A stretch of 64,000 nucleotides of DNA from Macrocystis pyrifera (Eukaryota; Sar; Phaeophyceae; Laminariales; Laminariaceae), in assembly GCA_031763025.1 (NCBI GenBank), contig JASSKH010000021.1:4154001-4218000 (forward strand), read 5' to 3'. Shown one piece after another: positions 22,659 to 34,851 of this stretch (the first letter of the stretch is position 1; every line of letters starts with the position of its first letter). Both the position numbers and the translations under genes were made by a program. The notes beneath the pieces are model-generated. The model was not told the origin of the DNA, did not search any database, and was given only the letters and a program-made list of their open reading frames with translations.

Positions 22659-23492
22659 CAGGGCTTTTCGCGGGTCATGACCCGACCCGCGGGTGGGATC
22701 ACGGGGTGTTCAAAATGTCACGGGTCGGGTCGGGTCGGGTCAGGAAGTGTTTGAAATCTGACGGGTCGGGTCGGGCCGGGTCAAGAGGTTTTCAAATCTC
22801 GCGGGTCGGGTCTAGTCGGGTCAAGAGTTTTTCAACTCTCACGAGTCTGGTCGGGTCGGGTCAAGAGGTGATGAAAAGCTCACGGTTCGGGTCAGGTCAT
22901 GACCCGCTAGAAACGGGTCACTCGCGGGTCGGGCCAGCGTGACCCGCGAGTTGTTTTCTGCTGACCCGCGGTTCGGACCCGCGCATCCGGCTCGCGGATC
23001 TGACACTTCCCGCTCTCTTACCCAAAGGCTTCTCTCGTACAAATACGAGTTAGAATCTCAATCTTAAAGCTCAATAATACTCCTTTGGTGTCTGACTCAA
23101 GCATTAAAACACTGCCAAATCCATATACGGATGCCCGCATTCATCCATACCCACTACAGCCAGGCCAAATATCGCTGCTGGGCACCCAAAATGAATACTA
23201 AGTTGTTTTTGAAGACTTAGTGTCGACCCACGGACCGGATCCGCAGGTCGAACCTGCGGGTCTAGATAAATGGTCTCGCGGGTCAGGATGACCCGACCCG
23301 CATGAAACCCGTGTCTCACGGGTCAATCGGAAGTTGGCGAGTCGGGTCGGGTCGGGTCAAAAGGCTTTCAAAATCTCGCGGGTCGGATCGGATCAAGTCA
23401 ACGCACCTCAAAATTTTCGCGGGTTGGGTCGGGTCAACTGACCCGACCCGACCCGACCCGTGAGGTTTGACCTGACCCGCGAAAAAACCCTG
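22659..23492. mobile_element. hAT-like MITE containing (GGGTC)n
   Basis: The left end CAGGGCTTTTCGCGGGTCA and the complement of the right end, CAGGGTTTTTTCGCGGGTCA, form a terminal inverted repeat. The flanks are CTTTTTTC (22651-22658) and CTTTTTTT (23493-23500), a 7-of-8 match for an 8-bp target duplication. CAGGG ends with 8-bp duplications are typical of hAT elements. Inside, (GGGTC)n blocks alternate with spacers such as AAGAGGTTTTCAAATCTC at about 40-46 bp spacing, and the right side holds the opposite (GACCC)n, so the element can fold back. It has no coding capacity. Confidence 0.8.
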
Positions 23493-23639
23493 CTTTTTTT
23501 TGTAATCGTACGAAACAGAACGTATTCGCGTGAGTCTCATGTGCTGATGTGATTACGTGATTATTTTACTCTACAGCAGTACTGTTGAAATTAATATTAC
23601 TAATATTACAAGGGAGCTTCGCCGGCGGCCTAGCGGCCG

Positions 23640-23760
23640 TCGCCGAAGCTAAGGCCCACACGCAACGAACAACTGCAAACGGCAGTTTAAGATGCCATGG
23701 GTCGAAGCTAAGGCCCGCAAGCTGCCAATGGCAGTTCACGATGCCAAGGGCGCTTTCAAG
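23640..23760 (+). repeat. Tandem duplication of about 55-60 bp
   Basis: CGAAGCTAAGGCCC, followed by GGCAGTTTAAGATGCCA or GGCAGTTCACGATGCCA, occurs twice in a row. GTCGCCGAAGC and its near complement GCTTCGCCGGC flank the left side as a short hairpin. Confidence 0.6.
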
Positions 23761-23764
23761 ATGA

Positions 23765-24290
23765 AAGATTAAAATTGATACGTACCTGATCAAAAAAATT
23801 CCTAATTAAAATATGTTCGATTATTGGTCCCTGACGCAGTGGATGTTTCCGGACGCAATGATTAAAGCAGCAAGCAACAACGTTTTCTTTCCTACACTCT
23901 GCCGCACACCACCCTTAGATCAAGCCAACAATAGTTCCCACAAAAAACAGATCAGAGTACCAAAGCGACTCAAGTTGTCCCGTACGACGCACGACAGGCA
24001 AACGAGAATCCATACCTAGTACGTTCAACGACGACGAATGAAGAAAATCAAGGCCATGAATGTATATGTATAAGAAGTTGAGCCTGGACCGAAATCCTGA
24101 CAGTATTTCTCAGTTTGTAGAACTGAGTCTCTGTTTTGGTAAATGCAAATCTGTCTGCCTGTCTGTCTGTCTGTCTGTCCGCAAGGCTTATATTTTCGAA
24201 CAATTTCCAATGGCCGATATATAAGCTCGTTACAGATGATATTCGTACGACGTATTCGACCCGTACGGACCTTATATACTGAAACATACC
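23765..24290. other. No supported gene; (CTGT)n inside
   Basis: Short frames only. (CTGT)n with a TCCGCA edge at about 24150-24182 resembles stretches near 4650 and, in reverse, 41307. Confidence 0.4.
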
Positions 24291-24480
24291 ATATCACCAG
24301 GCAAATTTAGCCATATAATACATCCACGACATCGTACCATGGTACCATACCGCAAACGTACCATACCATATACTGTGTTCTTCCCGCACCATACCGTCAA
24401 CACATACCATACCACATACGGTAGTTTTCCCATATTCCCATATACCATACCACCAACATATCCCATATCCCATACCGAGT
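24290..24480 (+). repeat. ACCATA-rich low-complexity repeat
   Basis: ACCATACC, CCATAT and close variants recur more than fifteen times over 190 bases. Confidence 0.75.
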
Positions 24481-24690
24481 TAGGCAGACGTCTATACACC
24501 AGACCAGGTGCCTGCTACTGCTGCAGTGCCGTCTTGTTGTGCATGTGGCGATGAATACAAGAGTTGACTCAGACGCCCATACCAAGTTGGGGAGAGGTCT
24601 ATACACCAGACCAGGTGCCTGATACTGCTGTAGTGCCGTCTTGTTGTGCAAGGGTGGCGATGAATACAAGAGTTGGATCAGACGCTTGGG
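24475..24690 (+). repeat. 109-bp tandem duplication
   Basis: TCTATACACCAGACCAGGTG, followed by CTGCTG-like and GTGCCGTCTTGTTGTGCA words and a GATGAATACAAGAGTTG end, occurs twice (about 24491-24585 and 24600-24690) with few differences. Confidence 0.8.
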
Positions 24691-24739
24691 TCCTACGCTC
24701 AGTGCAGCGCATTAGCCGCTGGTGTGCACGAAATAGATT

Positions 24740-26790
24740 AAAAACATTATCTACGAGTAATATTACTGCTGTATCCGTCTCGAATGGCAACAAATGGGCT
24801 TTTTTTCAGGTTTGGGAGGATATCGTAGGACGCCGCCGGCAAGCTCTTGCCCCCTACAGCATGCATCCACCTCACTTCTTCGAGCCCGGCATCTATGCTA
24901 GTTGATATTTCCCGCCACCGAGCGGGTTGCCCGTGGGCTGAACCTCTGCCGATATAGAGCGTCTATCGTCTATCGTCCCACGATCAGGTATTTTACAGTT
25001 ACTGTACAACAAACGTCTATCGTCTATCGTCGCACGAGCAGGTCTTTTACAGTACAACAAACGTGTCGAATGGCTAAAAATGGGCTTCTTTTCATGTTTT
25101 GGAAGATACCGTTGGACGCCACCCGCAAGCTCTTGCCCCCTACAGTATGCATCCACCTCATTTCTTCGAGCCCGTCATCTACTAGTTGATCTTGCCCGCC
25201 ACCGCGGGGGTTGTCCGTGGGTTGAGTCTCTGTTGAGATCGAGCGTCTATCGTGTATCGTGGCACGAGCTGAAACAATATTTTTTTGGTGTACTTCGCGT
25301 TTCCATTCGCATACTATGCGGTCTTTTACAGTACAACTTTTTGTGCCACAGCAAAGTTATCGGCGAGTACTACTGCTGTAGTGCAGAGTGCTGTATCCGT
25401 CTCGAATGGCAAACAAAAAATGCATTTCGTCTATCAGTACAACAAGCGTCTCGAAAGGCAAAAAATGGGTTTTTTTTCAGTTTTGGGAGGATACCGTAGG
25501 ACGCCGCCGGCAAGCTCTTGCCCCCTACAGCATGCATCCACCTCATTTCTTCCAGCCCGTCATCTATACTAGTTGATCTTGCCCGCCACCGCGCGGGTTG
25601 TCCGTGGGCTGAGTCTCTGTCGAGATCCAGCGTCTATCGTGTATCGTCGCACCAGCTGAAATAATATTTTTTTGGTGTACTTCGCGTTTCCATTCGCATA
25701 CTATAGCAGGTTTTTTACAGTACAACAGGAGTGGGTTACTTTTTGTGCCACAGCAAAATTATCTACGGGTACTACTGTGGTGCTGTATCCGTCTCGAATG
25801 GCAAAAAAATTGCATATTATCGCAGGTCTTTTACAGCAGCGAAAGGCAAAAAATGGGCTTTTTTTCAGGTGTGGGAGGATACCGTAGGACGCCGCCAGCA
25901 GCAGCAGTGGATTACTTTCTACTTTTCGCCTTTGTTTGTTAGCGATCGTCATCGTATGTTTCGATACTCGCAAATAATAACCCGCCAGTTGAAAGTACAT
26001 GTCAATCTGTCGAATGTGTAACAACCCACAAAATGTTTTTCATTGGCCAACAAAGCGTTGTCATTCGCATACTATAGCAGTAGAGCCTGGTATCAGCATA
26101 GGGCTACCTATATATGCCCCCTATACGATGTGATATTTCCATAGTACTTAGTCATGTTTTTTGCCCCCTAGAGCATGCATCCACCTCTTTTCTCATTTGG
26201 CCAACAACAACTTCATACTATAGCACAAGCAGGTATTTTACATTACAACAACAGGAGTGGATTACTTCTTGTGCGACAACAAAATTATCTACGAGTACAT
26301 ATTATTAAAAAGTTGCATACTACTAAAAAAATGCATACGAACTATCGTAGGTCTTTTACAACAACAACAGTTAGTTGATTAGTTTCTACGTTTCGCCTTT
26401 ATTTGTATTTTGCGATCCTCGTCGTATGTTTCGGTACTCGCAAAAATAATGACCCAAAATTGCATACTATCGTAGGTCTTTTACAACAGCAGTTAGTTGA
26501 TGACTTTCTACGTTTCGCCTTTATTTGTATTTTGCGATCCTCATCGTATGCTTCGGCACTCGCAAAAAAATAATAACCCGGCAGTTGAAAATACGTCAAT
26601 CTGTCGAATGTGTAACAACACGCAACAAAAAATGAGTTTTTTTCAGGTCTGCGAGGATACCGTAGGACGCCGGTGGCAAGCTCCTGCCCCCTAGAGCATG
26701 CATCCACCTCAGTTCTCATTTCGCCAACGACTATTTCGCGGGACAGAGATCTCTTGTCAATCTGTCGTTTACTTGTTGTAATAAACAACC
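24740..26790 (+). repeat. Complex tandem array, unit about 290-390 bp
   Basis: The block GGGAGGATACCGTAGGACGC, followed by CAAGCTCTTGCCCCCTA and GCATGCATCCACCTCA, recurs at about 24815, 25105, 25485, 25870 (cut), 26160 (cut) and 26650. Between the blocks, GTCTATCGT words, TTTTACAGTACAAC and GGCAAAAAATGGGCTT also repeat. Units differ by insertions and deletions, so the array is old. Overlapping small frames in it are by-products. Confidence 0.85.
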
Positions 26791-28500
26791 GACATTTGCT
26801 TTGGCCAAGAGAGCGTCGTCAGCTTTCTGACTGATTGTTGGTGATCTCTCCCCGTTAATGTTTCGTTTTTCATTGGCCAACAGTCTTGTATTTAGCCCTG
26901 CAACCCCAATTACACCTCAATGATATCGATCCCATTGCTGTGGTGTTGGTGCGGGTGCTCGTTCCGTCTTCGTGTGCTGCTGCTGGATATATGTCCCCGC
27001 CTAGTACTACAACAAGTGGTACCGATAGTCAACAAGTAGACGCTCTGCCTGAGCCAAACACAGCACTCTGGGTTCCGTCTGTGCTGGTCCCAGCTGGCCT
27101 CTCCCGTCACTCTCAACAACTAACTTCACCTGCGACTTCACTAAAAAAGAGACAAGCAAACTGAAAACAGCGCTCGAATGCACTTCATAGAGGGCAATAA
27201 CAATTTCTTGATCCCTTTGGTACCCTGAGACGGCGACCAAAACAATGATCAATTTGGTGCTGTCAACCGTCTAAGAGCAGCGCGAGCGCCCCGCAGTGCG
27301 GAGTGGATCACGTTGCGCCCGGGCCGTACGGCTGCTTGCTTTCAACCATTGTAACTCGGAAACCAACCATTGTATCATGCCCCAAATCACGCAGTAGCTG
27401 CTGCTCTGATTGTCACTTTCTATGGCAAATTTTCCCTATGAAGTTCATCAAGGGTTGAGGGGTGTCGCGCACCTGAGGGGTCTTTCCTTGAATCAGATGG
27501 AACTGCCGGAGAGCGTAAGGTGTCCTACTTCAATCGAGATGGGGCACATTTTTCCCCAATGAGAGGGGTGGGGTAGTCTCGTACGGAAGGCGCGTCAGGT
27601 TGTTGTGGCGTTTTCGACTACCCCTGGGAGTGGCTTTTTTCTTCGACCCACTTTCCGATTCCCGTATGGTATGATTGCCACTACCCTTGGCTCCTGATGT
27701 AACGTGCATCTGAACTACGACTGCTATGCGTTGTTTCTGACTCACTTGAGGGATGCAGTACGGACTGTTTGGACATGAGGGATGGGGGGAGCGGTGTATT
27801 GTCTGTGCCACCCCTCCTCTGGTATTTCTTATTTGATGTACTCGACCCCCAGGAAGTACCATCGTATTAAGAGGAAGAAATTTCACCCTTTTGTGAACCA
27901 GATATATACGCTCATATATATACATATATGTATATATATTTAATCGACGCGAGTCGACGAGGGAAGGAGGTGCCGAGCCCTTTTCGCGATGATAAATGCA
28001 AGGCGCGTACCGTATTACCGTGGCGAATGGGGGGGGGGGGGAAGAGAGAGCCGGGAGCCTGCCATATTACCCCGGATCTGAGATACGACTAAGCAGAGAA
28101 GAGAAAGAAGGGCGAAGATAATAGATGGGACAGAAAATGTTTTTTTTAATTGTTTTGTCGTATCAACCGCCTATTACGAGTAGTGCGAGCGCGCAGGAAT
28201 ACGAATGGGATTTCATTGCGCCCGTGCCGTACGACCCTTTGCATTGAAGTTCGGATACCTAGTCTATCCACCCTCAACCGAAGCAGTGATCGGTGCTTTT
28301 GCTCTGATCGTCGTTTTTGGTCGGCGTTTGTCTTTTTTTTGTTTCCCCTCTTGAAGGGAGAGAGTAGCAGCGCAGTAGACACCCTGCGCCCCGTAATAAC
28401 GTAATAACCACATAATAACCACACTAAGAAAACTATGACAAGCACAAAAATATTGCAAGGTATCAACCTTCGCATCAGATACGCTTCACAACTTGAAAAC
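26791..28500. other. No firm gene; diverged 190-bp duplicate pair
   Basis: The segments 27240-27430 and 28140-28335 are diverged copies. They share TCAACCG, AGTGCGAGCGC-like words, TTGCGCCCG then GCCGTACG, and CTCTGATTGTC or CTCTGATCGTC. A forward frame at 26886-27164 (92 residues) and a reverse frame at 27530-27925 show no recognisable features. An (AT)n-rich stretch lies at 27900-27940 and a G12 run at about 28029-28041. Confidence 0.45.
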
Positions 28501-28617
28501 TTAAATCCGATACACTGTGAGCAAAAAAACGTGCAGAGAATACTCGTGTGATGTACGCAGTTTCGGAACCAAATGGAAGTCGGAAATTATTCGGTACCAG
28601 GTACTGGGATATTGTAT

Positions 28618-28830
28618 TGATGAGTGTGGACAACCGTTCCACACCTTGGACAGAGCAGAGAGATACCGACCTACAGTAGATGATCTAGTTCCTCATCTGC
28701 CGTTGTCAGAGGTTGTGCGAGATCTGTATATAGGGCAGATCCAACCCAGGACACATGTACTATTCATAAATCATGCGAGATATGTACGGGTCCCCCCCCG
28801 GCAACATGAGCTATTGTAGATCATACATGC
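28618..28830 (+). mobile_element. Family F element (short TIR element), partial
   Basis: The left end CCACACCTTGGACAG is the same terminus as in elements A-D. It is followed by GATGATCTAGTTCCTCATC, GCCGTTG, GAGGTTGTGC and GATCCAACCCAGGA, words shared with copies at 29.3, 59.2 and 63.15 kb. It is non-coding. Confidence 0.6.
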
Positions 28831-29241
28831 ACGATCGGAAGTATATATATATATCTATTTATATATGCCTTGGAATTGATGATTTGCCTGTGGTGTGCAA
28901 CCTTAGCCTTGCACTGACGTCAGTTTTCCGCCGTCACGTTCTGACAGGCACTCGGCGAGGTGAACCCCACGTCCGACCCTGCCCGGGCGTGGTCCCTACT
29001 CAGCGGGAGTTGGGTTTCCATAGGTGAGGAGAACAAATACACGGGGAGAGGGCAAAGGGGGCAACGGAGAAGGGGAGATTTTTGCGGCTGTCATGTCTCT
29101 TTGGTGTGTATTAGTTAATGCCCAGAGAAGTTTCCTTTTTCGGGATAACATTAACTATCGTGAGTCGTGGCTGTCGGCCGGCCGGTACTCGTAGTGTCTC
29201 ATGACTTGGGCCAGCTTCGAAATGGTTCATATTCCACACTA

Positions 29242-29344
29242 TTACGGGGGACCAGTTAATAGGACCAAATATTGTTAGTAAAAATAGGAAAACATATAGG
29301 TTTTTGTGTGTACCGTAGGTCCTATCTACTATGGTCCCCCGTAA
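29242..29344. mobile_element. MITE1 copy (Tc1/mariner-like, TA target)
   Basis: This 103-bp element with inverted ends TTACGGGGGACC and GGTCCCCCGTAA is flanked by TA on both sides (29240-41 and 29345-46). The interior is AT rich with TTGTTAGTAAAAATAGG. Other copies lie at 43572, 49261 and 59928. Confidence 0.85.
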
Positions 29345-29765
29345 TACTGTAACCCCACGGACAGATCATGACCTAGATCGTCCAGTCCCTCACCTGCCGT
29401 TGCGAGAGGTTGTGCAGGAGCTGTACAGTACAGCAGTAGCACAGATGCAACTCAGGAAACGTGCGCTATGTATATATCATGCGGATGATACGGGTCCCAT
29501 TCGGTCGGTTCGGTTCAGTTCGGTTCGGTTCGATTCGGTTCGGTTCGGTTCGGTCCGGTTCGGTTCGGTTGGGTTCGTTTGGTTGGGTTGGGTTCGGTTG
29601 GGTCGGGTTCGGTTCGGTTCGGTTCGGCTCGGTTCGTCATGATAATGTTGTGCAATAGCCGCATCGTACACATCCTACTCGTTCGAAACATGTGCGTAGG
29701 AGCTGAACTAAGGCCGATTCCAACCGGCAAACATGATCTACAGATCATCCAGATGGTATAAATCA
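29345..29765 (+). mobile_element. Family F copy interrupted by (GGTTC)n
   Basis: The left side matches family F from CGGACAGATCATGACCTAG to AACTCAGGAAACGTG and a CATGCGGATGATACGGGTCC end. It resumes after the pentanucleotide array with GATTCCAACCGGCAAACATGA. The array therefore expanded inside, or was inserted into, a family F element. Confidence 0.55.
29505..29637 (+). repeat. (CGGTT)n pentanucleotide array
   Basis: About 26 units of GGTTC/CGGTT type with interruptions (GGGTT, GATTC). All frames are open because the unit lacks stops, which explains the RFGSV-type peptides. Confidence 0.9.
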
Positions 29766-30011
29766 GGAGTCTATCTCTCTGTCTGTCCCCAAATATCTAG
29801 GTCACAAAATGGGGAGGGATCTATCTTATCTGTCTGGCGTGTGACTTTTAGTTTTATGACGCGTGCTTTCGGTGTAGGGGTCGTGTAGCCCCCAAATGTT
29901 CCTGAGCTACGTTTATACCTCACCCGAAACTGGCCGTACGGAAGTGTGGTGAGCTCAACATTCTTTTTTATCAATCTAGCGGAGGATGAAAAAAAAAAAA
30001 ACGTGCAGGCT

Positions 30012-30113
30012 TAACCCGTTTAGCACTGCAGTCCCGTTTTGGACACAAACCACTCTACTGTAACTTCGTGTGGTTTGTCCCCAAAACGGGACCGCAGTAC
30101 TAAAATGGCTAAT
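30012..30113. mobile_element. MITE2 copy
   Basis: Inverted arms: TTTAGCACTGCAGTCCCG with TTTTGGACACAAAC on the left, and GTTTGTCCCCAAAACGGG with ACCGCAGTACTAAAA on the right. The element is about 100 bp with a short AT-rich centre. Copies at 59.7-60.1 kb have the fuller end sequence CCCTTTTAGTACCGCAGTCC. Confidence 0.75.
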
Positions 30114-30481
30114 CCGATGGACCATCTCATGACCTAGGGGCTTATGAAAAACATTTATGGAACACAACTGGGACACGGGGTAGTCCCTCAGTTGAGGAGC
30201 TCCGTCAGTACCAGATATACCAGGTATACCCCTATCGTAGCACGCGTATATATCATGCTATCATGCTGCCCGATTCTGGCCATACTTGCTACTTGGCGAG
30301 CATGGCCACCGACGCACGGCCGCGGCGGCCGACCGGCGAGATGGCTGCATAGGCCTTGCCCCCAGCTTCGACGGAATCACGACCAAAAATTACCTGACAG
30401 GAAACCCTGAAGCTCTCGCTCTACAAACACTACCAGGAATAAACTTAACCCCCACCCCGCGATCGCCTGGAATTTGTTTTT

Positions 30482-30560
30482 AGGATTATTCCACATCTCG
30501 GACAGAAAATTGATTCCTAAGGCAGATATATTCCCGATCTTGTACAATTTACTGTAGCTC
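30482..30560 (-). mobile_element. Family F right end, reverse orientation
   Basis: CCACATCTCGGACAG, followed by AAAATTGATTCC and CCCGATCTTGTACAATT, is the complement of the right part of the family F copy at 59.2 kb. It shows that F also ends in the CTGTCCGAG..TGTGG terminus. The copy is cut by the pentanucleotide array at 30569. Confidence 0.5.
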
Positions 30561-30568
30561 ATGTTGTT

Positions 30569-30778
30569 ACCGAACCGAATTGAACCGAACCGAACCGAAC
30601 CGAACCGAACCGAACCGAACCGAACCGAACCGAACCGAACCGAACCGAACCGAACCGAACCGAACCGAACCGAACCGAACCGAACCGAACCGAACCGAAC
30701 CGAACCGAACCGAACCGAACCGAACCGAACCGAGCCGAGCCGAGCAGAACCGAATTGAACCGAACCGAACCGAACCGA
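30569..30778 (+). repeat. (AACCG)n pentanucleotide array
   Basis: About 40 units of AACCG, the complement of the 29505 array and about 930 bp from it. Forward frames read NRTEP and reverse frames SVRFG; neither is a protein. Scattered GAACCG words continue to about 31160. Confidence 0.95.
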
Positions 30779-31604
30779 GCAGTGGACGTTTAATTATCGA
30801 ATAAATAAACAAATCAAACCGTAGGAACAATGCATGTGCGCTTCCGAATCGAACTGACCTGTGACATTCCCCGCCCTTCAAGAACCGCACTTCCTAACCT
30901 CCAAAAACCCGTAATACTAAATGCCAATAATTACGAAATGTCGGTAGGGGATTCCCTATGACTCTGCTCTGTTCCGTCTGAACCGAACCAATTCGAAGTG
31001 TAAGGTTTTGGATTTTAGACTTGCTGGGACAGGATCGAGCCGAACGGTAGGATTTTGATTTGCCGAACGGAACCGATACGTAGGAATGTGGAAAGGGAAA
31101 GGACAGAACTGCGATGGGGTTCGGAACCGTGAAAAGCCTTGACTATTTGAGCAAAAACCCAAAACAGTTACAGGGTATTTCTTTCATTCAAGCCGAAAAC
31201 AGGTACGGCTATACCTGTTCCACTTGAGACGAAAATAGTTAGATCATGAAACCAAGTAAAAAACACACGCTACGGGCGGTGCTTTTGGCCATGTGAAGTC
31301 ACAATACGTTCAGCTCTTTGCGCCTGAACAGTGAGCGTACAGCATCCAAAATCTGAACATTTGTTTGTGTCGGTTAGGGTATGGGCACAACGGGCTCCAC
31401 TCACACCGACGAAGATTCCCCAAGCTTTGTTTGTTTCGCCCCGGCGGGCCCGTCTGAGCAAGAGCACTTATTCTGGCGCCTTCCCCCCCGTTGCCAGCTC
31501 TGAAGCCTCGACAGTCCTCGAGGAACCGCTTTTTCGGCACGAAGTTCCTTTACCGTGCGAAAAGTGAATCCAGGTACAGTATACCCGTTTTTTCCACAAC
31601 CATT

Positions 31605-31868
31605 TGTTGATCGACTTCTAAAGGCATAGACGTAGCTGGCATGGGAACCCGTGGTGGTGACTCAAGACAGTACACGGAATTCTCTTTCTTGTATCTTCCC
31701 GAGCTGTCGAGTTGACTCGGTATCATAAGGAAATAAACAACGAGTGACATCGGAAGGTTTGCACATCATCCCGATATCCCAATATTCCACTACCAGAATC
31801 CCTATCCAGCATAGACCTCCTTAATATACGATCGATCCTATGCATCGTGTTATCGAGAATAATCATCA
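31605..31868 (+). repeat. LTR-like repeat, left copy
   Basis: 264 bp starting with TGTTGATCGA and ending with ATCATCA. It matches the repeat at 34852-35112 at roughly three quarters of positions by eye (ACGTAGCTGGC, GGGAAC, CGTGGTGGTGACTCAAGACA, GTGACATCGGAAGG, CCTATCCAGC). TG...CA ends suit an LTR. Confidence 0.6.
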
Positions 31869-34851
31869 CCCCCCCTGCTCGTTGTCCATGACCATACCAA
31901 TTTCCCCCCTGCTTTGCGCATCACAAGGTACGACATAGTACGGTTGATATATCGCGATATCATTTGATAACACACTCACATCGAAGTCAGAAACTTACGT
32001 ACCAAATCTGCAACTCAAAAATGAAATCCTCAAATCAACAGCCTCTCTGCTGAAAATATAAGAAACTCTCGAAATCCATTGCCAGGTGACAACGGCATTA
32101 TCCTCGATTTAGCCAGGTAAACACGGCTTTTTCCGCGGAATTGATTCAAACAATGTAGTCCTTGGTTATCCCTGATTACCTCGATATACCATAACCCAGT
32201 ACGGGGCCTGGCTGAACCAGGAAAAATGAAACTCCACATCACACGAAAGTAACTGCAGAAACTCCATCCCCATGTATTCTACATTACTTCAAGTATAGGT
32301 CAAATCTCGCTCGACAAACATGGAACAATCGCATTGAACGGAATATTGATCAAAACGCACAACCAAGAAATCAATCTGTACCGAACGCGCCCCCTGGCGC
32401 AGCTCAGTCACTCCAGTCCACTATGGTCATTATGCCGTAGATTGAAATTGTTTGTCATCTAAAAGAGTCTCAGGTAGCTCTCTTGACGCAATATATATCA
32501 AATCAGATGGGTCAGATGCACTATTCAAAAACACAATGAAATCGTTCACCCAGAACCAGGGAGCCATTTTTCATTCGAAGCCATCCCAATACCCTATAGG
32601 CACTACGAGTTGGTCTGGTCTACTGTAGTAACTATCTCAAACTTTCTTGGTCATAACTCATGAACTCCGACGAATTAGACCGAGATACGCATATCCTGCT
32701 AATCACTCAACTGGTGCGCTTCTCCACATCTGTAGAACAATCTGTACGGTTGTGTTCTTTTGTTTTGGCATTTTCCCACTTATCGATCAAGCTGTTTGAG
32801 AGGCTCGAAAAAACACGCCAAAACTGTTTGTTCTCGTTTTGGATGGGCAAAATCGGCAAACTCGTGCATAGCATCACATGTACCAACCAGAACACGCTAA
32901 CACTTCTAAATCGTTGGCAATCGAAAGTTACACAACAACAAACGTTATCACTTATGCATATCAGTTTACAGCCGCAAATGTGATTCTCGTGCAAACGAGT
33001 AGCTGGAGGATACATCGGCGGAATAGAGATTAGCACACCGTTTTTTCCATCCAATGCCCGATTTGTTTGCGAGTGATTCACAACGCTCATGCCTAATAGA
33101 CCTTCCAAATAACACCTCTTTTTTTTCGTTTTTGTTCGGACATATCGGCCAAAACCTAGACGGGGTTTTTAAGAAAATGCTCGTAACTTCCCAAAACAAT
33201 GAGAGAAGAAAAAAGTCCCCCTTTTGAACATTTTCGTCAATGGTCAAGTAAACGCCATACGAAGTTTCAGCTTCCATCTCGCAACGCACGGGGTGCACAC
33301 GGGCGATTTGTCTTTGTGGAGTCATCGAGCTCGCAGTATTCACACGACAGCGTATCTCAACCCTATCCTAAATTTCGCCATTGATCCAATGCATTATTCG
33401 TAGTGCTGTACTGCTAGACTGATACTGACACCAGTACAGCGGTACTGATGCTACTGACATCAATACAGCGCCACTGATGTGTGTGGAAAGTTTAACCCCA
33501 TTCTTTCAGCTTTCACACGCCTCGGGCTCAACTTGAACCCATGCTCAGCCAGAGCGCCCGAGAAGGTAAACCTAAAAGCAGACCGACATCATTGTCCTCC
33601 AAGAGCTCGCCCACGAGACAGCCTCAGCGAGAGGAGCTACGAAAACGCCTTTGGGTCATACCTCAATTATTATCAAATCTCGGACGTGTTTCAGTCTCCG
33701 TCTCAAATGTCGGAATGTTCCCAATTCTCAACTCAAATCAATATAAAATCAACCAGAAAACGGGAATCATCAGCAGCCATCTAAAGTCACACGTGCCTGA
33801 TCCTGGTGAAGCCCAGGCTGACGGCGCGTTGATTCTTTCTCTTTCACCCTTTGTCTCTTGGGGCAGCGCCCCCTGGTTCGCTCGTGCGCCGATCCCTAAC
33901 CGAGGATTCAGACTCCTCCTGCAGCGCCCATCCTCCCTCTCTCCCTCGTTTCCTTCCTCGGGGGCAACGTCTCTTTCGTCGCCTACCTTCTGGCGTCCTG
34001 ATTCAGCAATCTAGGAAAATGATTATGCCAAATGCTTTCAGCGGCGCTGTCGCGGTTGCCACCTCTCTTTCGACTCCTTCCGGCCAACTAAGTCCCTCTC
34101 TCTTACGCTCCTCTTCTCTTGCGCAAAACAGACCCACAGTTTCAGGCGTAAGCCTGGCTTTACTAGGGTGTTGCGGCAGCGGCAGTGATGACATCGGCAG
34201 CAGCGGCGATAGTTGCGGCGGCGGTTGCGCTCTGCCGTCGCGGCAAGCTCAACAATCTTCTGGCTGCTGCTTTTCTTGCGGACGGGGCGGGGCGACTGGG
34301 GCAACTGCTGCCTCTGCAACAACCGCTACTTTCCAGCGCCTTCGCCACCAGCGCCCCGCAGATCTACCCCGAGCTGCAGCTCATACTTGGCCTTGCTGGG
34401 ATCACGCTGTTTCTGCTAGGTCGGCATCTCCTCTCTCTGCTCTTCTTTCTGTCTTACTCTTCTTTCCTCGCTCTCGTTCGGCAGCACCTGCTCTTTTTTC
34501 CTTTTTTTCTCACGCCCTCGCTTGAGGCTGACGCTCCTCGCGGGGAATTCGAAGCATCTCATTCATCATCGGCACCCGTCATGACCAGAATCGAGTCATG
34601 CCGGGGTCCGCTGCATACGACGCTCACAGGGCTTCTTCTGCGAGCCCTACCTCTCTGTCAAGCTATTGTGTCGCCGTTTGAATCTTGAGCAGCTGGATAT
34701 CTTCTAACCTATCCTTCACGCTTTCCTTCTCCATGTCAGCTTCATCGCGACCTGACATTAGCTGGAAACGCAAGCCCCTCCCCCCAGGGATTTTCCTCTG
34801 GGATGGCCGATGCCGCGCTCACCACTAGAAGATAACCGGCTCTCACTAGTG
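31869..34851. other. Sequence between LTR-like repeats, no firm gene
   Basis: If the two flanking repeats are LTRs of one element, this is its 3-kb interior. I find no gag, protease, reverse transcriptase or integrase motif on either strand. Overlapping forward frames at 33541-34014, 33851-34525 and 34185-34688 have skewed Ser/Leu or Ala/Leu composition and compete with one another. The last includes a hydrophobic stretch (LGLAGITLFLLG) but no known domain. It could be a large non-autonomous element, or host sequence between two independent repeat copies. Confidence 0.4.

Noticed and set aside
30561..30890. NRTEP / SVRFG repeat proteins
   Set aside because: These are translations of the (AACCG)n array, which has no stop in any frame.
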